Shown here one piece after another: positions 52,788 through 62,199 of a DNA stretch of 64,000 nucleotides. The notes under the pieces are model-generated. The model had not been told where the DNA came from. It did no database searches and was given only the letters and a program-made list of their open reading frames with translations. The position numbers and the translations under genes are program-made. The DNA comes from Bacteroidota bacterium (lineage in GTDB: Bacteria > Bacteroidota > Bacteroidia > Flavobacteriales > Flavobacteriaceae), in NCBI GenBank assembly GCA_018267095.1, contig JAFDZC010000019.1, positions 124,001 to 188,000 of the forward strand. The letters are read 5' to 3'. The number at the start of each line of letters is the position of its first letter. Within the stretch, counting starts at the first letter, position 1.

Positions 52788-55634
52788 ATGAAAAAAACTT
52801 TACTCCTCGTACTGTTGCTGATGGGCATCATGGGCAGTGCACAAAACATTACGCTGACCAATTATTGCAGCGACACTACGTTTGATTTGACCCAAGCGGG
52901 TAATCAAATTATTGGCAACCAAAACCCTGCACAGTTCAGCATCACTTATCATCTGTCACAAGCAGAGGCCACCAACAACCAAAATCCGATAGCCAATCCG
53001 AGTAATTATCAATCCACTTCAAGTCCGCAGCTTATTTTTGCGCGTGTCGAAAATTCAGTGGCTTTGACCACTACAATTGTACCCGTGAACTTGGTGGTGA
53101 ATAGTGGCTTACAGGTGTTTTTAAATTCAATCACTATGCCTCCTAGCTCAACAGTAATAGCTTCAGTCTCAGGTGGACAACAACCCTACACTTATCTCTG
53201 GAGTATAAACGGAGCAGCTACGATAGCAGGCGGACCTACCTTTCAACTGCCATTCAATGCACCCGGAATTTATGCAGTAATGTGTACCGTAACCGATGCG
53301 ACTGGTTGCACAAGCACAAGTACCATTTCTGTGGTGAATCTCCCTACGCTCATGATTGAAGCCAACGACGACAACTTTACGCTCACCAACCTAGACGGCA
53401 TGATTACACCGCCGGGTGTTGGTAGTGTACTCACGAATGATACCATCGGCGGGGCTCCGGCTACCTTAAACAATGTGGCTATTAGCGTTCTTTGGACAAC
53501 CAATTCGAATATTGGCATCAATGCCCAAGGTTATGTTTATGCCAATTCGCAAACGCCCAGTGGAACCTACAGCTTATCTTATCAAATTTGCGAAATAAAC
53601 AATCCAAACAATTGCGATACGGCAACCATCACTGTTTTGGTCGATTATTGCAGAGCGCAAACCCCAACGATTGATTCGGTAACACAGCCCACTTGTCAAG
53701 TAAACACCGGTGCTATTGCTTTGAGCGGATTACCGGATATGGGTACTTGGACACTAACTTACAAACAACTCCCTAATGGTCAGACCCAAACCATTACCGG
53801 AACCGGAACAACTGCAACTGTTGCGAATTTGTCTCCGGGAATTTATCAATTGAATGTCTTGGCCGAAGATATTTTACTAGGCAATTGTTTTGAATCATTT
53901 AACCTTAATTTTCAAATTTCTGGTAGTTTTTATGGAATTCAAGTAACCATGGAACCGACCTATGAAGATTACAACAACGACGGTTTTACCAATTTGGGTG
54001 ATGTAGTGCATTATACTTTTGCAGTAACCAATAATGATTGTAACGATATCACTAATATTACTTTATCTAACCAACAACTCAATATTGTGGGTGGGCCTAT
54101 TGCTGTGCTGAGTTCCGGAAGCACCGACACCACCACTTTTAGTGCCACCTATGCGATTACCCAAAATGACATCAATAGCGGTTTGGTGTATAATTTTGTG
54201 GCGGTATTCGGAACACTCAACGGAAATCAGATAGCCAATGACGCAACGTCCGAATTGAGTTTAAACATCTCTGACGGCATCAAACTCAACGCTTTTATAG
54301 ACAACAACAACAATGGGGTTCAAGATTCGGGCGAGATTAATTTTTCGCAAGGTGAATTTACGTACACCATCAACGGTGGGGCTGATAACCATGTGTCTTC
54401 TTCAAACGGAGCGCATTTTATTTATGAATCCAACCCGACCAATGTTTATCATTTAGCCTATGCTGTTCATCCGGCACTGGCGGCCAATTATTCGGTGTCG
54501 CCGAGCAGTTATTCAAATGTGACTGTGGCTAATGGGTCAGGGCTTACTACGTATAATTTCCCGCTAACGATTCTGCCTTTTAATGATTTAGCGGTTTTTC
54601 TGTACAGTTATTCTGCGCCACCTAGACCCGGTTTTATCTATCAAAATTATTTAACGTACACCAACCAAGGTAATCAGGCTGTTTCAGGGACCTTAACTTT
54701 TGTCAAAGACCCTTTGCTAACTATCGTAAGCACTTCGGCTTCAGGAACAGTGATGAATACCAGCGGATTTACCCTTGACTTTACCAATTTACAACCGCAC
54801 GAAACCCGTTATATAACGATCAACATGCAAGTTCCGACCATTCCAACAGTGGTTTTGGGACAACAACTGACCAACACTTGTTCGATTAGTTTGTTGCCGA
54901 ATGATATAGCTCCAAACAATAATAATTCGAGCCTGACCCAAACCATTGTGGGTTCATACGACCCGAATGACAAAGCCGAAAGTCATGGTTCTGAGGTGGT
55001 TTTTTCAGATTTTTCAGCCAATGACTATTTGACCTATACGATTCGTTTTGAAAACACCGGAACCGCAAGTGCCATCAACGTAAAAGTAGACGATGTACTC
55101 GATGCGCAACTCGATGAAACTTCAGTCAGAACCATCGCAACCAGCCATCCGTATGTGTTGAAACGTTTGGGCAGCGCGCTTTCATGGCAATTTGATGGCA
55201 TTGATTTACCGCCATCGGTTGAAGGCGACCCAACCACCGGACACGGTTATGTGGTGTTTCAAGTAAAACCAAAAGCGGGCTTTGCTTTGGGCGATGTGAT
55301 TCCGAACAGTGCCAACATTTATTTTGACTTCAATCCGGCCATTGTAACCAATACGTGTACGACTGAGTTTGTGCCGTTTTTGGGCGTGGATGCTTTTGAA
55401 AACGGAAGTTTAGATTATTATCCGAATCCGACTTCGGGCATGGTGACCTTTGCGATGAAAAATGCTTCGATCAATCAAATTGAAATCACCGATATCCTCG
55501 GAAAAACCTTATGGGTTAAAAACGTTCAAAGTGCGAATGCAACCGTGGATTTGTCAAGCTTGAAATCCGGAGTGTATTTTGCCAAAATCAGCAGCGGTAT
55601 ACAAGAAAAAACCGTCAAACTCGTGCGACAATAA
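52788..55634 (+). CDS. Large secreted T9SS protein with DUF7619-like domain, copy 2
   Basis: 948 residues, with signal peptide MKKTLLLVLLLMGIMGSAQ. It shares the full plan of the previous gene plus an extra N-terminal Ig/PKD-like segment (SVSGGQQPYTYLWSINGAAT). VLTNDTIGGAPATLNN, EDYNNDGFTNLGDVVHYTF, GSYDPNDKAESHG and GDVIPNSANIYFDFNPAIVT align with its neighbour, and long blocks of DNA near the 3' part are nearly the same. A T9SS type A domain ends it (DYYPNPTSGMVTFAM, LKSGVYFAKIS). The pair arose by tandem duplication. Likely surface adhesins. Confidence 0.82.
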   Translation: MKKTLLLVLLLMGIMGSAQNITLTNYCSDTTFDLTQAGNQIIGNQNPAQFSITYHLSQAEATNNQNPIANPSNYQSTSSPQLIFARVENSVALTTTIVPVNLVVNSGLQVFLNSITMPPSSTVIASVSGGQQPYTYLWSINGAATIAGGPTFQLPFNAPGIYAVMCTVTDATGCTSTSTISVVNLPTLMIEANDDNFTLTNLDGMITPPGVGSVLTNDTIGGAPATLNNVAISVLWTTNSNIGINAQGYVYANSQTPSGTYSLSYQICEINNPNNCDTATITVLVDYCRAQTPTIDSVTQPTCQVNTGAIALSGLPDMGTWTLTYKQLPNGQTQTITGTGTTATVANLSPGIYQLNVLAEDILLGNCFESFNLNFQISGSFYGIQVTMEPTYEDYNNDGFTNLGDVVHYTFAVTNNDCNDITNITLSNQQLNIVGGPIAVLSSGSTDTTTFSATYAITQNDINSGLVYNFVAVFGTLNGNQIANDATSELSLNISDGIKLNAFIDNNNNGVQDSGEINFSQGEFTYTINGGADNHVSSSNGAHFIYESNPTNVYHLAYAVHPALAANYSVSPSSYSNVTVANGSGLTTYNFPLTILPFNDLAVFLYSYSAPPRPGFIYQNYLTYTNQGNQAVSGTLTFVKDPLLTIVSTSASGTVMNTSGFTLDFTNLQPHETRYITINMQVPTIPTVVLGQQLTNTCSISLLPNDIAPNNNNSSLTQTIVGSYDPNDKAESHGSEVVFSDFSANDYLTYTIRFENTGTASAINVKVDDVLDAQLDETSVRTIATSHPYVLKRLGSALSWQFDGIDLPPSVEGDPTTGHGYVVFQVKPKAGFALGDVIPNSANIYFDFNPAIVTNTCTTEFVPFLGVDAFENGSLDYYPNPTSGMVTFAMKNASINQIEITDILGKTLWVKNVQSANATVDLSSLKSGVYFAKISSGIQEKTVKLVRQ

Positions 55635-55651
55635 AATCAAACCTCAAATAA

Positions 55652-55683
55652 AAATCCCGCTTCAAAAGAGCGGGATTTTTTTA
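55652..55683. terminator. Bidirectional terminator between T9SS gene and MFS gene
   Basis: AAATCCCGCT (55652-55661) pairs with AGCGGGATTT (55669-55678), with A and T flanks serving both converging genes. Confidence 0.9.
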
Positions 55684-56889
55684 TTTCTTAAACGAAAAAT
55701 ATGCAATCACAGCACTGGCCAGCATCATGATTCCGCCCAAAACAAAAGGGGCTCCGGCAAAAATAATCGGTGCCTGGTCATGCGTAAAATAATAAAACAA
55801 GGTACTCATCATTGGCGGCCCCACAATGGCCGAGGCGCTCATCAAACTGGTGAGCGTTCCTTGAATTTCGCCTTGTTCGGTGGGCGGCACGTCGCCTGAA
55901 ATCACGGATTGCAGAGCCGGTCCGGCAATTCCGCCCAAACAATACGGCACCAAAAAGGCAAACATCATCCAACTTTGTGTGGCAAAGGCAAACAAGAACA
56001 TGCCTACCGCATAGAGCGCAAAACCTACATAAATTGATTTTTCATTGCCGAGTTTCGGATTCACCCAACGAATCAATACGCCTTGTACAATGGCCACGAG
56101 AATACCAATAATACCCAGTGAAATCCCGACCATTTTCTCATCCCACTTGAGTTGATACATCGTAAAATAGCTCCAATTGCTTTGCACCGCGTGCGAGGCC
56201 ACATACAACACAAATATCGAAGTTACCAAACCCAACAACTGCGGATATCGGCGCAAATTAAGCAAGGCCCCCACCGGATTGGCGCGCTTCCATTCAAACG
56301 GACGACGCTTAGAAACATCCAATGATTCGGGTAAAATAAACAAGCCGTAAATAAAATTCAGCAGACACAAAACCGCCGCGGCATAAAACGGAACACGCGC
56401 TCCGTATTGTCCGAGCAATCCGCCAATGACCGGCCCAATAATAAAGCCCAAACCAAAGGCAGCCCCCACCATTCCGAAGTTTTTGGCGCGGTTCTCAGGC
56501 GTACTCACATCAGCAATATAGGCCGAGGCTGTGGTAATACTCGCTCCAGTAATACCGGCAATGATGCGGCCCACAAACAACCAGCCAATGGTAGGTGCCA
56601 TCGACAAGAACAAATAATCAATAGCAAAACCAAACAGCGAAATCAAAATCACCGGTCTTCGTCCGTATTTATCACTCAAATTGCCAATGAGCGGCGCACA
56701 AATAAACTGCGTAATCGCATAGGCAAACGTCAGCCAACCGCCAATTTTAGCTGCTTCGCTGATGTCGCCCTGAATAAGTTCTTCAATGAGTTTGGGAATC
56801 ACCGGAATAATAATCCCCCAGCCGGTAATATCAATAAGCATCGTGATAAAAATAAACCCGATGGCCGCTTGTTTTTGGTTTTGTTTCAT
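55681..56889 (-). CDS. MFS transporter, tetracycline-resistance (TCR/Tet) type
   Basis: 402 residues from ATG 56889 with 12 predicted membrane helices. The helix 1 motif [20 protein letters not shown], the loop 2-3 motif [17 protein letters not shown] and helix 5 antiporter-like [16 protein letters not shown] are typical of DHA1/TCR transporters. The open frame extends to 57036, but that part runs through an intergenic repeat and lacks similarity. It probably exports a small molecule by proton antiport; resistance is not implied by the name. Confidence 0.9.
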   Translation of the reverse strand: MKQNQKQAAIGFIFITMLIDITGWGIIIPVIPKLIEELIQGDISEAAKIGGWLTFAYAITQFICAPLIGNLSDKYGRRPVILISLFGFAIDYLFLSMAPTIGWLFVGRIIAGITGASITTASAYIADVSTPENRAKNFGMVGAAFGLGFIIGPVIGGLLGQYGARVPFYAAAVLCLLNFIYGLFILPESLDVSKRRPFEWKRANPVGALLNLRRYPQLLGLVTSIFVLYVASHAVQSNWSYFTMYQLKWDEKMVGISLGIIGILVAIVQGVLIRWVNPKLGNEKSIYVGFALYAVGMFLFAFATQSWMMFAFLVPYCLGGIAGPALQSVISGDVPPTEQGEIQGTLTSLMSASAIVGPPMMSTLFYYFTHDQAPIIFAGAPFVLGGIMMLASAVIAYFSFKK

Positions 56890-56920
56890 GATTTGCCGTT
56901 TGTTTTGGTTGATGATTTTT

Positions 56921-57032
56921 GGGCGTGCCGCTTCGTCGTGCCTCCTAGCGTCGCGCTGTTCGCGGCAATTTGAGCGCCCTGCGCAAAGCTCCGGTTGCTC
57001 AAGATTTCTGCTACCATCGCTCACGCGGCTGC
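56921..57032. repeat. Dispersed intergenic repeat, copy 2
   Basis: Begins GGGCGTGCCGCTTCGTCGTG and ends CGCTCACGCGGCTGC, paralleling 41063-41127 at both ends with a different middle. It lies just upstream of the MFS gene. Confidence 0.5.
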
Positions 57033-57070
57033 ACAAATAAACGAAAAATCTGCTTCAGACCGAAGCCAAC

Positions 57071-57102
57071 AAAAAAATCCCGCCTGAAAAACAAGCGGGA
57101 TC
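57071..57102 (-). terminator. Terminator of odhB
   Basis: On the minus strand GATCCCGC pairs with GCGGGAT, followed by seven T, 40 bp past the odhB stop. Confidence 0.88.
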
Positions 57103-57140
57103 ACATATATAGGCGCCCCATCCGGGGTCGTAAGAAACCC

Positions 57141-58403
57141 TTAAAGCTCTAAAGCTTTTTTAGGGTTGTTATCCATTAATATTTCAACCGGATTTTCAAG
57201 TGCTTCTTTGACCGCTACCAAAAATCCTACCGATTCGCGGCCATCAATGATGCGGTGATCATACGAAAGCGCCACATACATTACCGGAGCAATCACAATT
57301 TGTCCGTTGCGCACAATGGGTCTGTCTACCACATTGTGCATGCCCAAAATACCCGATTGCGGCGGGTTGATGATTGGGGTGCTGAGCATACTGCCAAACA
57401 CGCCACCGTTCGAGATGGTAAAAGTTCCGCCGGTCATTTCATCTACGGTAATTTGACCATCACGAGCGCGCAAAGCCAAACGTTTGATTTCGGCTTCTAC
57501 GCCACGGAAGGTCAGGTTTTCTGCATTGCGCATCACCGGAACCATCAATCCTTTCGGACCGGAAACCGCTACCGAGATATCGCAAAAGTTATAAGAAATT
57601 TTTTCTTGTCCGTCAATCATCGAGTTGACATCAGGATACAACTGCAAAGCGCGGGTGACGGCTTTGGTAAAGAACGACATAAAGCCCAAGCCCACGCCGT
57701 GTTTGTTTTTGAATTCATCTTTGTATTGCTCGCGCAGCGCATAGATGTTGGTCATGTCTACTTCGTTAAACGTAGTGAGCATCGCGGTTTCATTCTTGGC
57801 CGAAACCAAACGCTCAGCCACTTTACGGCGCAACATCGAAAGTTTGGTTCTTTCGCTGCCGCGGCTGCCACCCGTGGTTGGTGTGCCCATCGAAGCAACG
57901 GCATTGACCGCATCGTCTTTAGTAATGCGACCACCTTTCCCGGTACCAACGATGTCTGAAGGTTGTATGTTCTTTTCTTCTAATATCTTGCGTGCGGCCG
58001 GCGAAGGCGTTTGCGCTGCATAAGTAGCAACAACTGCTGGTGCCGGAGCGGGAGCAGATTTAGGAGCTTCTGCTTTAGCTGCGCTCGATTCGGCTACGCC
58101 TCGGGTCGGGGCTTCAGCCGGTTTTTCGGCAATAGCCGGTGCAGCTGGTGCAGCAGCAGTTTTGGCAGCAGCGGTGTCAATCAAACACACCACAGCGCCT
58201 ACGGCTACGGTATCGCCTTCTGAGGCTTTTAGGGTAATAACTCCACTGGCTTCGGCCGGAAGTTCTAGCGTTGCTTTGTCTGAATCAACCTCGGCAATGG
58301 CTTGGTCTTTTTCTACATAATCTCCGTCTTTCACGAGCCAAGTGGCAATTTCAACTTCTTTGATTGATTCGCCCGGTGAGGGGACTTTCATCTCTAAAAT
58401 CAT
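57141..58403 (-). CDS. odhB: 2-oxoglutarate dehydrogenase E2 (dihydrolipoamide succinyltransferase)
   Basis: 420 residues. A lipoyl domain (1-76) carries the lipoylated Lys43 in EVDSDKATLELP. An Ala/Pro linker (80-130) is followed by the peripheral subunit-binding domain (SPAARKILEEKNIQPSDIVG, GKGGRITKDDAV). The catalytic domain follows (about 185-420) with SYDHRIIDGRESVGFL bearing the active His and Asp. It transfers the succinyl group to CoA in the TCA cycle. It lies downstream of odhA on the same strand, with a 253-bp gap that contains a duplicated copy of its own leader. Confidence 0.95.
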   Translation of the reverse strand: MILEMKVPSPGESIKEVEIATWLVKDGDYVEKDQAIAEVDSDKATLELPAEASGVITLKASEGDTVAVGAVVCLIDTAAAKTAAAPAAPAIAEKPAEAPTRGVAESSAAKAEAPKSAPAPAPAVVATYAAQTPSPAARKILEEKNIQPSDIVGTGKGGRITKDDAVNAVASMGTPTTGGSRGSERTKLSMLRRKVAERLVSAKNETAMLTTFNEVDMTNIYALREQYKDEFKNKHGVGLGFMSFFTKAVTRALQLYPDVNSMIDGQEKISYNFCDISVAVSGPKGLMVPVMRNAENLTFRGVEAEIKRLALRARDGQITVDEMTGGTFTISNGGVFGSMLSTPIINPPQSGILGMHNVVDRPIVRNGQIVIAPVMYVALSYDHRIIDGRESVGFLVAVKEALENPVEILMDNNPKKALEL

Positions 58404-58427
58404 AATATTGTATTTTAGTTATTTCTT
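58390..58427. repeat. 38-bp direct repeat over the odhB start, copy 1
   Basis: Covers the first codons of odhB and its leader. An identical copy lies 112 bp away at 58502-58539. Confidence 0.9.
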
Positions 58428-58465
58428 CGATTATTTTTTTATTGATTCAGAATATTTAAAATACC

Positions 58466-58483
58466 TGACAGCCACTGGCTGTC
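58466..58483. other. Hairpin between the two leader copies
   Basis: GACAGCC, loop ACT, GGCTGTC; it lies in the odhB leader between the repeats with no T run. Confidence 0.5.
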
Positions 58484-58501
58484 CTCCTTTTAATTTCAAA
58501 T

Positions 58502-58539
58502 ATCTCTAAAATCATAATATTGTATTTTAGTTATTTCTT
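58502..58539. repeat. 38-bp direct repeat upstream of odhB, copy 2
   Basis: Identical to 58390-58427. On the minus strand it supplies a second ATG (58515) that opens a short upstream frame, MILEIFEIKRRTASGCQVF, ending before odhB. Confidence 0.9.
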
Positions 58540-58570
58540 TATTGTATTGTTGTTGTTTCTGTTTACTCTG

Positions 58571-58652
58571 CTGCCCTAGCCCCGATCGAAGCGGAAATCC
58601 TTTTGGTTCTTTCTTTAAGAACCCAAAGATTGCAGCGCAGAGCGGGAATGAG
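58571..58652. repeat. Flavobacterial intergenic repeat with hairpin downstream of odhA
   Basis: CTGCCCTAGCCCCGATCGAA at one end and GCAGCGCAGAGCGGGAATGA at the other frame a hairpin GGTTCTT, loop TCTTT, AAGAACC (58605-58623). I recall very similar elements, starting with CCCTAGCCCCGAT, from many flavobacterial genomes. It may also terminate odhA transcription. Confidence 0.6.
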
Positions 58653-58656
58653 CTTC

Positions 58657-61416
58657 TTATGATCTGAATAAATTTTTGTCAAATACCATTCTGATCGCAT
58701 CGGCATGTCGGCGACGATCACGCGTGTGACTTCCGGCGGCCGGTGCTGCATAGGCTTTGAGCGAGGCCAATCGCCATGGCACCAAATCAAAATTCATGAG
58801 CATATATCCGTAAGCACCCATGTTTTTGGGTTCTTCTTGTGCCCAAACAAAATCATCGGCATTCGGATAGCTTTTGATGATGGCTTTGAGTTGCTCCACC
58901 GGCAATGGGAAGAGCTGCTCAATGCGCACCAAAGCGACATCGTTGCGGCCCAAGTTTTCGCGCTCGGCCAAAATATCGTAATAAAACTTTCCGGTGCAGA
59001 ACACGACGGTTTTTACTTTTTTATGATCAACGCTGTTGTCGTCAATGGTTTCTTGAAACTCGCCTTTGGCTAAATCATCTACCGACGAAACGCACAACGG
59101 GTGACGCAACAAACTCTTCGGCGAGAACACCACTAGCGGTTTGCGGAATTTGGTTTTCATTTGACGGCGCAACAAGTGGAAGAAGTTGGCCGGCGTGGTA
59201 CAATCGGCTACGTACATGTTGTGACGGGCACAAAGCTGTAAGTAACGCTCCATACGCGCTGATGAGTGCTCGGCTCCTTGTCCTTCATAGCCATGCGGCA
59301 ACAAGAGTACGATTCCGTTTTGGTTGTTCCATTTGTCTTCGCCACACGAAATGTATTGGTCAATCATGATTTGGGCTCCGTTGGAGAAATCACCAAACTG
59401 AGCTTCCCAAATGGTCAGTGCGTTCGGATTGGTGAGCGCATAACCGTAATCAAATCCGAGTACACCATATTCTGATAAGAACGAGTTGTATATGTGGAAC
59501 TGTCCTTTTTTGTCTTTGAGTTGGTTGAGCAAGATGACTTCTTCTTCGCTGTCTTCGACTTTGACCACGGCGTGACGATGTGAAAAAGTTCCGCGCTCGA
59601 CATCCTGACCTGAAATACGCACATCATAACCTTCGGTAAGCAAACTTCCGTAGGCCAAAGCTTCGGCCGTTCCCCAATCCAGAGCGTTGTTGTCGTACAT
59701 GGTTTTGCGGTCAGAAACGATTTTTTGAATCTTGCTGATGAATTTTTTGTCAGACGGCAAAGTAGAAACGGTCTCAATGATTTGATCGAGTTTTTTGCGG
59801 TCAAACTTGGTATCCACTTTTTGAAGCATTTCCTCATCTGAAACCTGAACAAAGCCTTTCCATTCGTCTTGTAAAAATGGTTTGATGATGGTTTTATCTT
59901 TTTTGCGCGAAGCCTGAAGATTCTCATCGAGCTTGGCTTTATAATCATTCTCAATTTTAGTCACATAGGCGGCATCAATGATTCCGTCGGTGATGAGTTT
60001 TTCGGCGTAAATATCGCGCGGGTTTTTGTGGCGAGCAATGATTTTGTACAATACCGGTTGGGTAAAACGCGGTTCGTCGCCTTCGTTGTGCCCGTATTTG
60101 CGGTAACCGAGCAAGTCGATGAATACGTCGCGTCCGAACTGCATTCTGAAATCAAGCGCGAACAACATGGCATGCACCACGGCTTCGGAATCATCGGCAT
60201 TGACGTGCAAGACCGGCGAAAGCGTTACTTTGGCGATATCGGTACAATAGGTTGAGGAACGTGCATCGAGATAATTGGTGGTAAAACCGACTTGGTTGTT
60301 GATGACGATGTGGATGGTTCCGCCGGTTTTGTATCCGTCCAAAAGCGCCATCTGAACAATTTCATAGACAATTCCTTGACCGGCTACTGCGGCGTCTCCG
60401 TGCACGGCAATCGGAAGAACTTTTGAGAAATCATCCGGAAAGTATTTGTCTTGTTTGGCGCGTGAGATTCCTTCAATAACTGCCCCTACGGTTTCCAGGT
60501 GCGAAGGGTTCGGTGCTAAGTTGATGTTGATTTTTTTGCCTGATTTGGTTTTGCGCTCAGAGGTAAGCCCCAAATGGTATTTTACGTCGCCGTCAAAATA
60601 TTCTTTGTCGTAGTCTTTTCCGTCAAATTCTGAGAAAATATCTTGGGTGGGTTTTTCAAAAATATTGGCCAAGGTGTTCAATCGACCACGGTGTGCCATA
60701 CCCATGACAAAATGTTCGACGCCTTTTTCAGCAGCGGCTTCAATCACGGCATCGAGCGCCGGAATTAAACTCTCGCCACCTTCAAGTGAAAAGCGTTTTT
60801 GACCTACGTATTTGGTATGTAAAAAGTTCTCGAATGACACCGCTTGGTTGAGCTTGCCGAGGATGTGTTTTTTTTGCTCTGCATTAAAGTTCGGCTGATT
60901 GTCGTTTTGATTGATGCGCTCTTGAACCCAGTTGACAAAAATCGGGTTTTCCATGTGCATGTACTCGATACCGATGTGTTGGCAGTACATGTTTTGCAAA
61001 TGCGTCAAAATTTGCTTGAGTGAACAGGGTTGCTTACCCAACACTCTGGCGGCATCAAAAATGGTTTCTAAATCGATTGCGCTAAGACCGAAATGTTCTA
61101 AATCTAAATTGGGTGCATACACACGACGATCGCGCACCGGATTGGTTTTGGTAAACAAATGCCCGCGGGTTCTGTAACCATCAATCAGGCGAAGAACGTT
61201 GAATTCTTTCTGAAGTTTTTCAGAACCGGCGCCCGTTTGAACTTCGGTTGCGATTTGCTCGCCGATGTACTCGCCCGAAGACTCCATACCAAAGTCAAAT
61301 CCTTGGAAAAATGCTCTCCAACTGGGTTCAACACTGTCTGGGTTTTGGGTGTATTGTTCGTATAAATCGGCAAAAAACTGAGTATGTGCTGCGTTCAGAA
61401 ATGAAAACCTGTCCAT
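58657..61416 (-). CDS. odhA: 2-oxoglutarate dehydrogenase E1 (thiamine-diphosphate dependent)
   Basis: 919 residues from ATG 61416. The N-terminal segment FLNAAHTQFFADLYEQYTQN with PSWRAFFQGF is the E2-binding region of OdhA/SucA. ThDP-binding elements follow (HRGRLNTLANI, AVHGDAAVAGQGIVYE, YRKYGHNEGDEPRFTQP) and the C-terminal transketolase-like half (ALAYGSLLTEGYDVRISGQD, LLPHGYEGQGAEHSSAR). It decarboxylates 2-oxoglutarate in the TCA cycle. An upstream ATG at 61488 adds 24 unconserved residues and is rejected. odhB follows on the same strand; E3 is not in the window. Confidence 0.96.
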   Translation of the reverse strand: MDRFSFLNAAHTQFFADLYEQYTQNPDSVEPSWRAFFQGFDFGMESSGEYIGEQIATEVQTGAGSEKLQKEFNVLRLIDGYRTRGHLFTKTNPVRDRRVYAPNLDLEHFGLSAIDLETIFDAARVLGKQPCSLKQILTHLQNMYCQHIGIEYMHMENPIFVNWVQERINQNDNQPNFNAEQKKHILGKLNQAVSFENFLHTKYVGQKRFSLEGGESLIPALDAVIEAAAEKGVEHFVMGMAHRGRLNTLANIFEKPTQDIFSEFDGKDYDKEYFDGDVKYHLGLTSERKTKSGKKININLAPNPSHLETVGAVIEGISRAKQDKYFPDDFSKVLPIAVHGDAAVAGQGIVYEIVQMALLDGYKTGGTIHIVINNQVGFTTNYLDARSSTYCTDIAKVTLSPVLHVNADDSEAVVHAMLFALDFRMQFGRDVFIDLLGYRKYGHNEGDEPRFTQPVLYKIIARHKNPRDIYAEKLITDGIIDAAYVTKIENDYKAKLDENLQASRKKDKTIIKPFLQDEWKGFVQVSDEEMLQKVDTKFDRKKLDQIIETVSTLPSDKKFISKIQKIVSDRKTMYDNNALDWGTAEALAYGSLLTEGYDVRISGQDVERGTFSHRHAVVKVEDSEEEVILLNQLKDKKGQFHIYNSFLSEYGVLGFDYGYALTNPNALTIWEAQFGDFSNGAQIMIDQYISCGEDKWNNQNGIVLLLPHGYEGQGAEHSSARMERYLQLCARHNMYVADCTTPANFFHLLRRQMKTKFRKPLVVFSPKSLLRHPLCVSSVDDLAKGEFQETIDDNSVDHKKVKTVVFCTGKFYYDILAERENLGRNDVALVRIEQLFPLPVEQLKAIIKSYPNADDFVWAQEEPKNMGAYGYMLMNFDLVPWRLASLKAYAAPAAGSHTRDRRRHADAIRMVFDKNLFRS

Positions 61417-61530
61417 AATTTTATTAGGAATGTGCGGATTTTTAAAAAATGTTAGGCAAAAGTACAATAAATGCCTTTCATTTCTCATTATTTTGGATAC
61501 TTTTATGTTTTAATCAAAAAAAAACTTGAC

Positions 61531-62064
61531 ATGTTTAAAAATGTGTTTTTTTCGGATAGAATAAAATGGATATTCGCATTTTTGGGAATGCTTCTAACCC
61601 CAGCCTCAAACGCTCAAAATCAAGCGCCCAAAGGTGATTTTTGGAACCATGTAAGCTTTGGCGGTGGATTGGGTGTAAGTGTAGGTTCGGGCTATACCGA
61701 CATCTTAATTGCACCGAGTGCCATCTATAATTTCAACGATTATGTATCGGCCGGTGTGGGCTTGCAAGGAAGCCACGTCAAGTTTAAAAATGAATATACT
61801 TCAAATATTTACGGAGGCAGTTTGATTGGTCTTTTTAATCCGGTTGAAGCAGTGCAACTTTCAGCTGAATTAGAAGAAGTTCGCGTCAATCAAGAATTCA
61901 AAGTGTTGGATTACAAACGCAACTTCTGGAACACAGCCTTGTACTTGGGTGCCGGTTACCGAGCAGACAATGTAACGATTGGTTTTCGATACAACGTCTT
62001 GTTTAAAAAAGATGATTTTGTGTACAGCGAAGCCTTTATGCCTTTTGTGCGGATTTATTTTTAA
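61531..62064 (+). CDS. Outer-membrane beta-barrel protein
   Basis: 177 residues from ATG 61531. A signal sequence (IKWIFAFLGMLLTPASNAQ) precedes alternating strands (HVSFGGGLGVSVGSGYTDIL, SAGVGLQGSHVKFKNEYTS, TALYLGAGYRADNVTIGFRY) ending in an aromatic residue (MPFVRIYF), as expected of an eight-stranded barrel. Flavobacterial homologues are often mislabelled alpha-ketoglutarate decarboxylase because the gene lies beside odhA, as here. Nothing in the sequence supports enzymatic activity. It diverges from odhA. Confidence 0.82.
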   Translation: MFKNVFFSDRIKWIFAFLGMLLTPASNAQNQAPKGDFWNHVSFGGGLGVSVGSGYTDILIAPSAIYNFNDYVSAGVGLQGSHVKFKNEYTSNIYGGSLIGLFNPVEAVQLSAELEEVRVNQEFKVLDYKRNFWNTALYLGAGYRADNVTIGFRYNVLFKKDDFVYSEAFMPFVRIYF

Positions 62065-62199
62065 ACTTTTTAGCTGATTTAAGAAACGCTGAAGAAAAAC
62101 TACACCTATGAGATGGTTTAACCAGCTAATTTAGACCCATGAATTTCTCGAGAAAATTTCAAATTATTTTTTATCAACGCCATTTAAAATTTATGTATC

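Noticed and set aside
56890-57036. N-terminal extension of the MFS transporter
   Set aside because: The extension is charged, precedes the first membrane helix by 49 residues and is encoded within an intergenic repeat.
57255-57959. A 234-codon open frame antisense to odhB
   Set aside because: It is a shadow of the highly conserved odhB coding strand.
61531-62064. Alpha-ketoglutarate decarboxylase activity for the small protein next to odhA
   Set aside because: The sequence is a signal peptide plus beta-barrel strands; the label in related genomes appears to come from gene neighbourhood only.
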